A program made the position numbers and the translations under genes. Shown here piece by piece: positions 1 through 12,362 of a DNA stretch of 47,454 nt. The notes below the pieces were generated by a model. That model saw only the letters and a program-made list of their open reading frames with translations, was not told where the DNA came from and did not search any database. Every line of letters begins with the position of its first letter. The stretch's first letter is position 1. This DNA comes from Cerrena zonata (Eukaryota; Basidiomycota; Agaricomycetes; Polyporales; Cerrenaceae): positions 1 to 47,454 of the forward strand of contig JASBNA010000132.1 of the NCBI GenBank assembly GCA_038087015.1, in the 5' to 3' direction.

Positions 1-1604
1 ATGTCCATTGACTAGACTTTGTAAAACCATCATAGTCCAGACACGACAAGTCATAGAAGGGATCTGATTGAGCTGTGCATCGAATTGGGAAGCGTGAGTG
101 GCGACCTGATTGACATGAGCTTGGCTGATTGTTCCAATGTAGACAACGGTGATAAGAGAGAACGAGCCCATGACACCACAGTTTGGCCCATGGTCGGCAA
201 TCCAACCCGGACCCCACAGTACGGATATGATACCTGTAGCCCTGGGTAGCATCGCCGGTCTGGCGATAGTGATGATACAAAGCCCAGTGAAACTTCTGTT
301 CCTGCATGAAACTGGTGAGATAGAGGACGATGTAAAGTCCATCATTCCTCAAAGTATCAGTCATAGCGAAAGGGGGGGATAGGCTCAAGAGTGTCGTTGA
401 ATTGGCTGTTTTTGAGAGATCAGTATACATGATAGGACGATAGAAGGCCATTCCACGTACATGATATCGGGAGGCAGGAACTTGAGTATGAGACGACAGA
501 GAGAGCTCCTTAATAAACTAGCCTGCATACGAGCGCGCCCAATGAATCAGCGACAAGAGCATGATCACATGAAATCTTCATCGACTCTCGGACAGTGTTG
601 GGTCGGTGGAATGAGGGTAATATTCCGAGTCTGTTGTTATCTGTTTATTCTAGGATATGAAACATGAGAAAAATACAATTCACTTACATGGGACGATCTC
701 TCAAATTGGAGTCTTTGAAGAGAACCTACTGGAGGCGGGCGCGGGCAGACCCCTTTCCACATAGACCAAGAAGGTATTTAATCAATGGCATCAGGCACGA
801 GGTATGGATTTACGCCAGTGGCCAGGGAGAGGACCACATGAAAGCATTGCAGGGGCAATGGTTCCAAAATTGAGGCCATTGATAGAAGTGGCATGAACTG
901 CCATGGGGCATGAAGAAACCCTATCCTCATAACTGCCTGGTCCTTGGCATAACCGAACTTTATGATGCACCATCCAGAGTTATTAGAACCACAGGGGTAT
1001 GAACTTGACAAGGTGTGCGAGATAGTGATCTGCGTCATGGATCAGTTCTTGAAGCTCAATATAGATTTTGTGAGCATCAAGCAATGACATCCCATGAAGT
1101 TAGTACGACTCCATTAGCGATATTGAAATTCACATGAAGACGAGGGTTGTACTATCACCAAAGATAGTTGTTTTTTCCACAATCCCTAAAGCTAAGCAAT
1201 AGAAGTAAAGTCAGTATCGAATAAGTATGTGCCGTCTCAAGCGCTCTTAACCCATTTCCTGGGCAGAATAGGATGTCCAAAAGGGGGCGAAGTCAACAAG
1301 TCCGATAGGGTCCGATTTTGACTGGTAATAGTATCAAACCTTAGTTTCAGTCACACATATGTCAGAACCCTTCCAGATGTATATGAAGGCTTACATGATA
1401 CTGCATATACATCTCCCACATACGGAGTCAGAGAGAGTACGGAATCTATCATAGAGCAAATCGGATAAAAGTCTGATCGACCTTTGATCATCATCTGGAT
1501 CGGAAAATGAGATAAATCCACAAATAAAACAAGAACGACAGCTAGGTGAGGCAAATCTGGAGTGGAAAAAACAGCAGAGAGGACAACATAGAAGGTTATC
1601 TTGA
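1..1604. other. left-edge stretch without a recognisable gene
   Basis: All open frames here are short (under 95 codons), overlap one another on both strands, and match no family I recognise. I saw no tRNA, no tandem repeat and no convincing chain of exons. It may hold the 3' flank or UTR of the phosphotransferase gene to the right, or decayed sequence. Confidence 0.5.
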
Positions 1605-2396
1605 CTAATACGTATAGGATTGATCAGTAGTACGAGCCAGAACGCGATCAGCAGCCATTTCCATTTCATATTTGAACGAAGTTATCGCTCTCAGATGCGT
1701 GTACCATTCGCTAGTTGGAGGATGTACACGCAACGATACGCCAAATTCCCAATAATCCGGCATCCATCCCGCACATTCCCAGTCGATTATGCCCGATATA
1801 TGACCGTCCTTCACGATGATATTATGCAGGTGCAAATCGCCATGAGTGAATACAATCGGATGCTTCACAGTCAGGAGCTGAAGGATCGCTTCTTCGTCTT
1901 CCTTCCACTGTTCCTTGGAGAACCCTCCCACCCACCGAGCACTCATGAGATAGGCCAAGAAATCAGTTTCGTTATTACACCGCGGTATGACACCATCGCA
2001 AGCGCGGTGACTCTTCAAAGGACCTCCGCATACGGAAGATACAGCGGAGGAGAAAGGGCTTGAATACTGGCGCATTCGCACGATGTATTCGTCCAATTCG
2101 TGGATAAAAACACTGCGTTCTTCGTCCGATACAAACCACCACCACTGATTGGCTGGCTGACCTGGAACAATAGTCATCCATATGGAGCCATCGGTGCCAG
2201 GGCCGTCATCCCCGTATGATATGACAGAAGGAACCGGAAGCCCCATCGAATGTGCGATGGTCATCGCATGGGCCTCCTCCTCACGAACGCGCGGCCCAAT
2301 TTTTAGTAGGGTGTTGAACGGGAGAACGAAGACGCCGCCAAACGCGGGTCTCAGGATTGGGATGTGTAGACGGTGGCATATACGAGTGTAGAGCAT
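1605..2396 (-). CDS. APH/choline-kinase-like phosphotransferase
   Basis: Single-exon frame of 263 residues read from the ATG at 2396; the same frame stays open upstream to about 2447 but has no further ATG before a stop. The protein has kinase-like features: a lysine in LLKIG (K32, the likely nucleotide-binding lysine), the catalytic loop HGDLHLHN (residues 185-192, with D187 as catalytic base and N192), and the metal-binding IIDWE (D205). That order is typical of the APH (aminoglycoside phosphotransferase/choline kinase) superfamily. This family is greatly expanded in basidiomycetes, where substrates are mostly unknown and antibiotic resistance is not implied. It is slightly shorter than many members, so a short 5' exon may be missing: MSTSLGYIHNP in another frame just upstream is a candidate, but no intron of normal size joins it. 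Cytosolic, with no signal peptide. Confidence 0.8.
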   Translation of the reverse strand: MLYTRICHRLHIPILRPAFGGVFVLPFNTLLKIGPRVREEEAHAMTIAHSMGLPVPSVISYGDDGPGTDGSIWMTIVPGQPANQWWWFVSDEERSVFIHELDEYIVRMRQYSSPFSSAVSSVCGGPLKSHRACDGVIPRCNNETDFLAYLMSARWVGGFSKEQWKEDEEAILQLLTVKHPIVFTHGDLHLHNIIVKDGHISGIIDWECAGWMPDYWEFGVSLRVHPPTSEWYTHLRAITSFKYEMEMAADRVLARTTDQSYTY

Positions 2397-3916
2397 AGAA
2401 AAATGACGGAGAATGACCCGATGGAAGAAGCTTCGAATTCGGTTCAAGAATGGGCTGAACCTGCCGGGGATCGGGATTGTGGATGTACCCTAGAGAAGTC
2501 GACATATTTATAAGTTACTGTAGAGGTCCAAAGAGACAAAGAGTCAAACTATTACCTGAACAGTTGTTACGGAGGGGATAGCCAAAGGCATTATCGTTGG
2601 AGATGACGTTGTACAAGTAGCGTGAATTGGCACTGGCAGGCTGGACGTCTGGACCTTAGCATACGCGCGCTTAGAGCTCGTGACAGATTGCCGAGTTTAC
2701 ATACAACGGACCGAGAATATCCGCACTAGTCCGCACCCACTGTGTCCGCACCCAATCTAGGGGAGGCTGGGGAACTATGAAGAAAGGGTTCTTATTGATT
2801 GTGTCCGTTTCTTGGGACCGTTATTCCTGAGGACTACGCGTCTGTTTCGCAGGTAGTACTTCTTTTTTGATTGTACCATTGATTCAACACGTTATTAGAC
2901 TATGTGCAAAGGGTCCTTTTCTCACTTGACAAGATTTCGTGCCAGGTGCTCCTTGACGAGCCTGATAGGAAATATCATACCAAGTAAGTGATCTAAGTCA
3001 TTTGCCACGATCACCTAACTACATAGGGAGGAAGCTCTTCTGGCGAGCCTTGCAGTTCGATGATCTCCTCGGAGCCGCGCATAGCGCTCAGACAATCACC
3101 AACCTGCTGCTTCCTACCCTGGAAAAATATGTACATGTCATCTTTGCACTCTGCGAGATGACACTCGTCCTGCTGGTTGAACGATGCGGAATGGGAGGCC
3201 ATGGATGAGGTATGAACAAGAAACTCTATTCGGGAATTCTATACGAAGAGAGTAGCGGCAGCCACTTACGGTAAGGACTCTTGATTCACGATGAGTAATG
3301 TCAGCCAAGTGGAGAGCCACCGCTGATGTTATGCTAGTGACGTGTTAGGCTCTAGTGAGGAAATAACCATCGGCCTTCAACCGCGGGGCGAGAGATATCA
3401 TCATGATAGTGAGCACAAAACTATGTAGGCGTAGGTTTTGTCCACAGGTTTTTCGGCCAGTCCGTACGTGTCAGATTGCCAGTGGCCGTAATGTTTTTTT
3501 CCCACTAGGTTTATAGCGATAGAGTTTTTAATGCAACGACTACGCGCCTTCGTTTCATAAGAAACGCAAAGGTATAAATACAGTACCTGCGGTGCTAGAG
3601 AGACCGATAGTCGAATTCGTTATCTAGATAGACTTCCTTTTCTGGTCCTGATTATCTGATGGGTAGCACGTTGTATTATGTAGTAGGTTCCCTTGATAGA
3701 GACCGGAAAATATACCCTCCCTCCAAGTGGAATACATTACCGCCGCCGCAGTGTTGATACGATACAACACGAGCAACATTTTGTTGTCGCCATCCCAGGC
3801 TCTACCTCTCCAGAACGTGTATGTAAGATAGCATTTGCCCTTCGTACTCATCCATTTTTCTAATCCATGTATCATACCCTTCAATAGTCCCTTTCGAACC
3901 TGTCACCTTCCCACCC
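2397..3916. other. intergenic region, no gene seen
   Basis: About 1.5 kb with only short overlapping frames. A small direct repeat (tccgcaccca, twice) lies near 2728-2752. The rightmost part presumably carries the promoter of the gene starting at 3917. Nothing else can be supported. Confidence 0.45.
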
Positions 3917-4438
3917 ATGTCCTGTGCTCTAACACCTGGTGGACTTTACATCGCCCTTTTCCTCACTTCAACCCCGGGACGGCGACGATTTCACTGGGCT
4001 TTATATCACCACTATAGTCATTCTGAGCAGATAGACAAGGACGGTAACCTCAGGACTTATAATCGCGGTCACAAGTATCACATCCGCAGCCTGGGCGAAG
4101 GTTGGATTGCTGATCATACCCCGGAAAGCGGTATTATGACCTCGGCCTACATTATCGGCCTAGTTCTCATCGGCCATATCGATCCTGATATTGCCCAGAA
4201 TGTTTCTCAAGTCGCCACTCGCTACGATGGCTCACTCAATGACATGGCTGGCGTCACCTGTCGCGTGTGGCTCAAGATTATCTTGCAAGACCTTCTTGAC
4301 GCGAACCTTCTGAAGCTGGCGGGTAGTGTTGCCCAGCTCGAGGAAGAAATATATCAGTTCGGTGAGCAAGGCGAACAGGATGCTATGAACGGGATATTAC
4401 CTCCACCCATCTGGACATCAGAATTAACCCTTTGAGAC
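3917..4438 (+). CDS. small DUF6914-like protein
   Basis: One uninterrupted frame of 172-173 residues, starting at the ATG at 3917 and ending in the TGA near 4435. The start GGLYIALFL, then FHWALYHH, a middle YHIRSLGEGW, and TCRVWLK followed by a charged C-terminal helix match the pattern I remember for fungal DUF6914 proteins (short cytosolic proteins beginning with a LYVALY-type strand and an HWAL motif). No function is known for that family. There is no signal peptide or membrane segment. Codon use and length suggest a real gene. The family assignment is from memory and should be checked with a profile search. Confidence 0.6.
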
Positions 4439-4798
4439 TACAACAGGTGAGAAATCATGCTCCAGAACATCTTTCTCGAAGCTAACCATCCATGTCATAG
4501 TAGATCATTGTGCTCCGTTGACCTGCGGCTTCTAGTTACGCCCTCGCAACCTCTATAACTATGTAGCTTTGTCACTAAATGACGAGAAATTGTGTACTGA
4601 AAGAATGAAGCATAAACATAATTGAAATCAATTTAGTCTGGAGTTACTGTATACCCGGGAATGCCATCCGCTGGTTGAGGACGATGAACCCATGGAGAGA
4701 GAAATAGAAGCGTGTCAATGAGCGCCGGGCCTACTGCAACTCTGTTTCGAACCATATTGATTTGTTCTGTTTTGCCAGTGTTCGGCTTGAGACCTCTG

Positions 4799-6481
4799 AT
4801 GATTCCCTTCATTCCCCGATCTATTACGAAGAAGCCGAGCAAACCTCTGAATGTTGGTGCTCGAGGTAACTCGCATGTCCCCAAGCTTCCGGTAGTATCT
4901 TCGAAGGAGAAGGGAAACACCAAAGAGACTTCTGTGTCTCTAGTTGTCGAGCAAGAATGGACTACATTGATGTATCTTGCAATGTCAGAATATGCGCTCT
5001 GGTCCGATGTCGAACTCAGACACAAAATAGGGACAAGCGACGAAGGATGTGAGTATTCAAGATTCAAGATTCATTCCCTGTACGCCTGGATATCTCTAAA
5101 GGAACATGCTTGTTAGACATCCCTCTTGCTTACCTTCTGAGACATTCGTCCTACTTCTCCACTCTCGAGAACACAACCGCAGAAGTGCTACTTGTCAAAT
5201 CCATCCGGACTCATGCTCCAAGCGTGTTTGATGTTCGAATGCAAACTTCTCAATCATCTCGTCACACGCAACATAAACAAACCGCCTTTGGCGGCTTTGA
5301 AATAAGACGCAAGGACTGGCAAAACGTCCTGAAACGCAGCAATGAACAAACCAAACAAGGATGGGAAGGTATAACAGTCTATATGGTGCGTGTCTAAAAT
5401 TTAGATACAACTCACGTAGTTAAGCTCGACTCTCTTAATCAACAGGAATGTCTACCACTTCAACATCGAAGTGCTTCGAGGATCGTCCAATTTATACAAG
5501 AGATAATCGGAGATAAGCATCCTTCTTCATCGTCTACTCTCCCGGAGCCATTCGTTCAACACGTCAGTTTCCCGAAGCACTTCCAGGACAAACATACCGA
5601 CATCCCTAAATGTAAAGGTTTCGCTCTAGTAACTCTATCCTCTTCAGAGCAAGCACAAAGCTTGCTCGAGAACTGGCCTTGGAAACGTCGGATTGACGCT
5701 ATTCATTCCGACCGTTCCCCATTGGCGCATGAGGCTCACAAGTTTGGGTTTCGTACTTTATCCAGGGTCCGATGGGCTGCTCTGAATGAAGCCTATCTAT
5801 CGCATGGCCAATCCCTTCTAGGCCAAATTCCAGAGTCAGAACATCACGAAGATTCATCTTCTGAACGATTGGTCGATGACTCTCCATGTACTATCGATAT
5901 AAATCTTCCGACTGATTCGGAATCAAGACCCTCTGTTTCTGGGAAAACGACATCTTCGTCATTGTATCCTTATAACTGTCTGGTCTTTGTACGTAATATT
6001 CATCCAGAGACGAACAAAACTACCCTTCGCACACTGTTCTCTTCAGCTTTTGCCTCTCCGCAAACAGTCCTCCCTCCCAGAGACGGGCTTGACTATGTCG
6101 ACTTCAACAAAGGCATGGATACTGTGAGTTCGGCTTACTAGTAAGATCTTTCTATGGACAACGATCTCATGACTTGTATAGTGCTTCTTGCGTCTCGCTA
6201 CATCATCACATGGGCGAGCTCTCATCAATTACTTCTCCGGTACACACATAATCCAGGCCAGTGGAGTGGATGACATCGGGCAGCCTTCTAACGGCGACCA
6301 AAAACCGATTAGTATGGAACTCATATTTGGCACTCGAGAAGAACTGTATTGGGGAAACGTGCCGGACAAGATTCGTAAACAAGCTGTCAAACGTGTGCTT
6401 GATCTGGAAAACGGTACCCTAGAGAGGGATGTCGAAAAGGACGAGAAGAAACGGATGCGTAAAAGACGGAGGGCAAACTGA
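4799..6481 (+). CDS. LARP7/Pof8-like La-related RNA-binding protein
   Basis: Four exons: 4799-5048, 5117-5385, 5446-6123 and 6182-6481, giving 498 residues. Introns are 68, 60 and 58 nt and keep the frame. The first splice restores the La-motif sequence DEGYIPLAYLLRH. The La motif covers about residues 52-125, with YALWSDVEL matching the YYFGDxNL region of La proteins. A central RRM-like part follows (KGFALVTLSS), about residues 170-300. The C-terminal domain, from about 349, starts YNCLVFVRNI, has the xRRM RNP3 signature Y-V-D (residues 390-392), and ends with a long basic helix after REELYWGNVPDKIRKQ. La motif + RRM + xRRM is the LARP7 architecture, shared by ciliate p65 and fission yeast Pof8. 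These bind pol III or telomerase/7SK-type RNAs in the nucleus. The chosen start MIPFIPRSITKK is preferred over an in-frame upstream ATG at 4712. Which RNA it binds here is inference. Confidence 0.82.
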
Positions 6482-6933
6482 GCAGATTGCATTGTATTTT
6501 ATATTCAATACATTATGCGATATTCCTGTCCATCATTGAAACCCACATGGGTCCTCAATTGAATAAAATATGCATTCAGACGTAATTTTCAACCTACTGT
6601 CCAGAACCTAACACCACCTGCCCTCCCTCTCCTTCTGTTTTGAGATGTTTGATCTCCGTATAGGATAGGCGCTCATAACATCGAACAATGCTGCCGCTTG
6701 AGGCTTGCAAGTGTTTGAGTTTGTATACTTAACTTTCCTCATGGCTGTCGTGCTCTAGCCTCATTCTTTCATTCTGTCTTCATATTCAATTTACGAACCT
6801 CTACGTTTACGTCTGTCGATACTCTGCTGTTCATACAGTACCAGTCCAACTGAAAGTTATACCAATCTCCAGAACACGATCACGATCGGGACTCCATATT
6901 TAGGAAAGTAGGATACAATCTTCGCTTATATTA
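6482..6933. other. intergenic region between LARP7-like and NADAR genes
   Basis: About 450 bp holding the 3' end of the LARP7-like gene and the promoter/5' leader of the NADAR gene. An AATAAA-like motif (gaataaaa) lies near 6560. No open frame of note. Confidence 0.4.
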
Positions 6934-8687
6934 ATGGGAAACGGACCATCTAGATATCCAAACGCCGAACCTCTCTACCCACAAACACGTCCTGGTGGCG
7001 GCAATGGCTTTTTCATCTCACGGAGTCGGAAGCGACCAAGAGCTGCTTCGGATGGATGGATTCCTGACGAAGGGTACCAGACACAGTATCCCCAAACACG
7101 CCCAAATGTACCATATCCTCAACCGCAATTCTTCAATGGTGCGTTCCCTTGATCGTCTTCATACACTATGTTTACACCTCGCTCGACTCCAGCGCAACAG
7201 TTTTATCCTGCCTATGGCATGCCGCCTGTCACTGTCGGTACTTTACCATTCGCCCCAGTAACAGGCCAGCCTGGTGCAGCACCAGTTGTCCCACCCCCAC
7301 CTACCGTCATGCAAGCCCCTCAAGGTGTCATTCCATCTATGGCAATGCCTGCACCTCAACCTCAAGCGGGCCCTTATGGCCCCTCTGATTCTGTATTCCC
7401 ACCACCACACATGATGCCCAACAACAACGGGCCTGTGATACCTCCAACAATGCCATTAGCCCCAGGGCAGTATGGACCCCGAGATTCATATGATAGTGAT
7501 AGTTCACGCTCACGTTCACGAACACCTTCCCCAGAGCCACAACCTCGATATTATCATCGCAGAGGGCGTAGTTATGATGATCACTATACCCCTCGTCACA
7601 ATCCCCTACCAGCACCTCCACGAGACCTCTTTGAACTTTCACCTTATGTTTCCCTTTTGCAAGACCTTAAACAATCGCCCGAGGAAACTACATTTAGGAA
7701 ATATGCTCCATCCGTTCCTCGTTCGGTTCTTATCACCCCGGTTGTTGCCCAATCCCAACATTCTACGAACCAAGGCTCGTATTCCAGTCGTGAGAGGAAA
7801 CAGAAGAAAGGTATTTTCCGTTCTCTCAGCTCACGACTGGCCCCGAAGAACAATCATCACGATGATATTCACCATACTCATAGTCAACCACCTGCATTCG
7901 TCCCCGCAGTCACAATGACTCCTATTACAATAAATGCACCGGTAGGTGAAAGAACACCTGGCGGTGGCATGCAATACGTGTATAATGCACCATTACCTGG
8001 TGTCCCCGAGAATCCTGTTATTCCTAATCTCGGCCCATCGAGTAGAGCTGCCACACCTGTAGTTATACCCAACCGTACACCATCCCCGATGCCGGTCCCG
8101 CGAGGTGCTACGCCAGGTCCTGGAGGCGTTCGGATGCCCACACCAGTCCCTGCGCCTCCACATATACTTAATATCGAAGACGGTGGCCCCCTCTCTGGCC
8201 TTCTCCATTATTCACCACATCCTGTCAATTTTAACCGAAAGGTTTATCCAACTGCATATCATCTATGGGAGGCATTCAAATTTATGGATCATCGGCCTGA
8301 TATTGCAGAGCGAATACGAACGACAGGCAGTGGTCCCGATGGTTTACAAGCGGCGAGACGACTGGCTGATGAAATGCGAGATGCTATGCGATTAGATTGG
8401 GGTCAAGTAGCTATGTCGTTGGTACGTCCATGATATCATCTCATATGGATAGTATTTCTAATTGTCGAAATAATCAGGCTGAAGAAGCTCTATATACGAA
8501 GTTTGTGCAGCATCCGACATTGAGAAGAGTGCTCTTTGAAACTGGTGACGCGGACTTATCTTTCCAGTCTCGCGATAACGACTTCTGGGCTGAGTCCGGA
8601 ATGGGACAAGGCCCAAATGTCCTAGGGAAAGCATTAGTATATGTACGAGAACGGTTGCGGCATGATGGGTATACCCTAGATATGTGA
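6934..8687 (+). CDS. NADAR-domain protein with Pro-rich N-terminus
   Basis: Three exons: 6934-7138, 7193-8421 and 8478-8687, giving 547 residues; introns of 54 and 56 nt. The C-terminal 140 residues carry the NADAR (DUF1768, YbiA/RibX-like) fold: FNRKVYPTAYHLWEAFKF, then DWGQVAMSL, AEEALYTKF, and the end block FWAESGMGQGPNVLGKALVYVRERL. The domain spans the second intron and reads correctly only when it is removed. NADAR proteins act on NAD/ADP-ribose-type metabolites, and bacterial members remove ADP-ribose from guanine bases. The first 400 residues are low in complexity: proline-rich with YPQTRP repeats, then an RS-like stretch near DSDSSRSRSRTPSPEP. The N-terminus MGNGPS fits the MGxxxS myristoylation consensus, so membrane attachment is possible. 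The exact substrate here is unknown. Confidence 0.85.
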
Positions 8688-9004
8688 TATGGAAATTGGA
8701 CGTGATGCATGATATTACCTTTGGTTTGACCGAACGTCTTTCTGCAGCTCTCAGTGTGACGTTTCCTACAGCACAGCTGTAAAGATATACAACTTGCCTA
8801 TGTCGAAGCCAATCATTTCAATATTTGATGGAATTGTCTCCGCTGAGTCGAGCGCCTTGTATTCACGTTATTGTGGCTGTGTAACCACTTAGTATTTGGC
8901 CTTGTCCAGACACTGGCCTGAGGCATCCCTGATTCTGTTCGTTTGCGTAACTGCTAACAACCAATATTCATACTTAGTCTGAATACACAACAACTCCCGT
9001 ACTC
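8688..9004. other. intergenic region, promoter of the E2 gene
   Basis: About 320 bp without an open frame of note, lying between the stop of the NADAR gene and the ATG at 9005. It presumably holds a terminator region and the promoter of the ubiquitin-conjugating enzyme gene. No specific element recognised. Confidence 0.4.
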
Positions 9005-12000
9005 ATGGATCGGGAGGTTGCACAACTGGTCGAGATGGTAAGCAGAATACGGGCCCTGCTGTTGGAAAGCTAACGTACCGTATTAGGGTGCTAGCCCAGC
9101 CCAAGCTCGTGCTGCGTTGAAGCAGTATAAAGATGTCATGGCTGCTGCTGAACGTATATTTGATGGAAGTTTTGATCACATAAAAGATGACGACGAGGAC
9201 GTCGAAATGGTCACGCCGAACGTGGCTTCCTCGTCTTCACGGAAGGACAGGTTGATTGTGAGTGTGGTATTTATATTTCAAGTGCACGCCACAGACAGTT
9301 GAAGTTTAGACTCCTGATGCCGACGCCGATGATGATGAAGACGAGAATGAGGACGACTACGATGAGGACGATGGTACGTTCTAATTGCGTGCCTCGACTC
9401 ATGGAACTAAGATGTCTGCAGTGGAGGACTTCGGAGCTGACTATGAATCTGACTATGACGAACAAATGGGTGCTGGGGAAGGCATGTCCAAAGCGGATCC
9501 GTATGCAGGTGAGTTTGGACATCAAATCATTGTGTTTAATTCAAACAGCGATTAGGCATATTCTTCTCCAAGGACCGGCGCGAAGAAGTCATCGAAGTCG
9601 AAGAAGAACCCGAGACAGCTATCATGGGAGACGACAACGAAGTCAAACTCATGACCCAGGGTCAATGGATGAAAGGCTGTCCCGAGGGTGGAGAACAGGG
9701 CTTTCTTTTCGGACTGTACAATCTGCTCAGTGAGAGCGATTGTCAGTGTCCAAACGGCTGTGAGTATACTATCAAACGCAAGAAGCGAGATTTCTTCCCT
9801 CTGTTTGTAAGTCGTCTTCTATCCATTTAGCCGACATATTCATGACCATGTCTAGTCGGAATTCTCTACGTATACGAGCCATCTTCAAGGGGTCGTCGAA
9901 CGAATTTGCCCTAAATGCAGCAAGACATTTTGTTTAGCATGCGGAGAACCTGCTGATTCAACGAAAAATACCGAGCCCAACGATTGTCTTTTCCACTGTC
10001 CCAATCTACAAGGTGTTATTCTCGGAGTTGGACTGGCTATGTTGGAGTCTAAGTTCACCGAGGAGCCGGAGCCGCTGCCCAGCAGTGGCGTTGGTGGTGA
10101 CAAGACGCGAAAGCGAAGACAGACTCAGCCACTTGTACCGCCACCGCCCTCAGGGAATGAACTTGACGAAGAGGAAGAGGAAGACAATTACCCACCTGTC
10201 GGCCAGACGAAGAAATTGAAACTGGGTGTCGGCTATGCAGGCGATATTAGGGAGGATGTACGATCGTAAATTCATGTTATCACTCAGCCACTCACATGTT
10301 CGTTTGTAGACTTCAGGACAACAGGAAGCTCTAGCTGCTCAGCGGGCGAAAGACGAGAAGCTTTCGAAACTTCTATCTGACATACGAGTATTCCTACCCT
10401 CTGTCCATCGAGAAAGTGGAGGCAGATCTAGCGATTACCTTGTGCACCCAACAACTCTTGCACATCTTCGACGACGGTTCAACTTCGTCAGCAGCCAACT
10501 ACTTCGAAATGACTCGCTTGCTGATATGTCTGATCGATCTGTACTCTACTTTGAACTTTTCTATTGGCTTGAGGTAATTTCTTCGAGCATCCTGGTACAA
10601 TCCACTGTCTTACGTGTTACAGACTATTTCGTGCCACGAAGCGTTAGCCAGTATGATGGCTATGCCGATCATGGTTGTCACCTCCGTCAAATCCGTTAAC
10701 TCCAAGCGATTCGATTCGCCTTCTTCAGGCTCAGGCTCTAGAATTCGAGAACGAACTATCGTCTACGAGGGATCATCTGGTCCCCGCGAACTTCTAGAAG
10801 CGATTGTAATACAAGCACAAGCTGCTTTGAAGGGTCTCGAACCTCTCAGATTCGAAGATGATCAACGAGACGAGATGTCAGAAGAACAGAAGCGGATTAC
10901 CAATGACGAGAAGGGCAAGAACAAAGAAATAAACAAGGCTGTTGCTGAAGAGAATGAGAAGCTGCTCGGCTTCTGCAAAAAAATCGTCTCTACTGCAAAG
11001 GCAATCGACAGATCCCTCAGAGATCTCAAGGGCGACTCGTTTGTTGAACGTATGCACGCGCGACTGCCCAAGATCCCTAGTTCTGGCTCTAGCGGTGATA
11101 AACCTGCGCAAGTACAGCTTGGCGATTCCGAGGAGAGTACACAGAAGTCATATATAGAATGGGCGAATCGTGTACGATTCGAATATTGTGATCTGAGTAT
11201 CCCAGCTCAAGAGGATACTGGTGATGATGTACCTCATTACAAGTTTTATTATAACAATGAGGCGAGAATGCTCGCTTCGTCCGATATTCCGAAACGATCT
11301 TTAGCAATCGCAAAGGAGGTGCGTGATTATATAGATGCATTCTCGATCTGTGTAGTGGTCTGATGATCGTTACAGTTAGCTGTGCTCACGACTAACCTAC
11401 CAGTTGCTTGGAACTCGTCTATCTTTCTTCGAGTGGACGAGACCAGAGTGGACATCATCAAAGCATTGATCACTGGCCCAGAAGGAACTCCGTAAGAACT
11501 TTATACTTTCACATACATCAGAGTGTGATTAACGACCCTTGCAGATATTACAACGGGTGGTAAGAGTCAAATTTGGACAAACTTAGGCGCATAGTGAAGT
11601 CATCCTTTTCAGTTACTTATTCGATATCTTCCTTGGACCGAGCTATAACCATGCACCGCCCAGCGTGAAGTACATGACGGTGAGAATAACTCTTCACTAA
11701 ATGCAGGTTCTTACTGACCTTCTTTTCAGACAAATGGTGGAAAGTATAGATTCAACCCTAATCTTTACCAGGTACGTCGATAAGTATGGTCACCTGGTAT
11801 TTACTTAACGTATATCAGGACGGAAAAGTTTGTTTGTCTTTACTGGGAACATGGACAGGTCCTGGATGGATCTCCGGAAAGTCGACACTCTTACAGGTTC
11901 TGATATCCATCCAGTCCATGATTTTGTGCGAAGAACCATACCTCAATGAGCCTGGATGGGCAAATGGGACTGGTACCCCACAGTCTAAAGCTTGTCAGCA

Positions 12001-12362
12001 CATCCCATACTCTCATTTTGAACAACTCTAATACGTCTATAGACTCTGCCAATGTCCGGAGAATGGTTGTCAAAACGGCTATGCTCGGAAACCTCAAAAA
12101 CCCACCAGAGCCTTTCGCAGATGTGATTAGGACACATTTCCGATTAAAGGCTCGCACCATCATGAAACAACTAGACAGCTGGTTGGAGCAAGACGATGGA
12201 AAGCCAATAGACGGCGTCAATCAGGGTGGTGGACTTAGAGCATCAGTAGGTACAAGCGCGAGCGTCCTTCAGAGAGATGTGGATGATATGAAAGAACTGT
12301 TGCAAAAGCTCATGAACGGCGAAGAGATCGAGGCTGGAGATGGGTCAGGTACCTCTGCGTAG
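9005..12362 (+). CDS. UBA + Zn-cluster + BIRC6-type E2 ubiquitin-conjugating enzyme
   Basis: Fourteen exons: 9005-9037, 9087-9257, 9310-9373, 9422-9508, 9556-9806, 9856-10257, 10310-10573, 10623-11318, 11376-11491, 11545-11559, 11613-11679, 11730-11771, 11819-11993, 12043-12362; 900 residues. Residues 1-40 are a UBA domain ([18 protein letters not shown]). A very acidic linker follows. A cysteine cluster at C181, C183, C187, C220, C223, C228, C231, C246 and C250 looks like a RING/IBR-type zinc module. The middle is a long helical region. The C-terminal UBC domain has [19 protein letters not shown], with catalytic C741. Both the FNPNLY variant of the usual HPN motif and the long post-cysteine segment match the BIRC6/UBE2O class of large E2s. 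It should charge ubiquitin or a relative on C741 and pass it to substrates; UBA and Zn parts suggest E2/E3 hybrid behaviour. Exon 10 is only 15 nt. Substrates unknown. Confidence 0.87.

Noticed and set aside
4633..5067. 144-codon open frame on the minus strand
   Set aside because: It lies opposite the first exon of the LARP7-like gene and shows no motif. The plus-strand La motif reads correctly across a splice, so this is a shadow.
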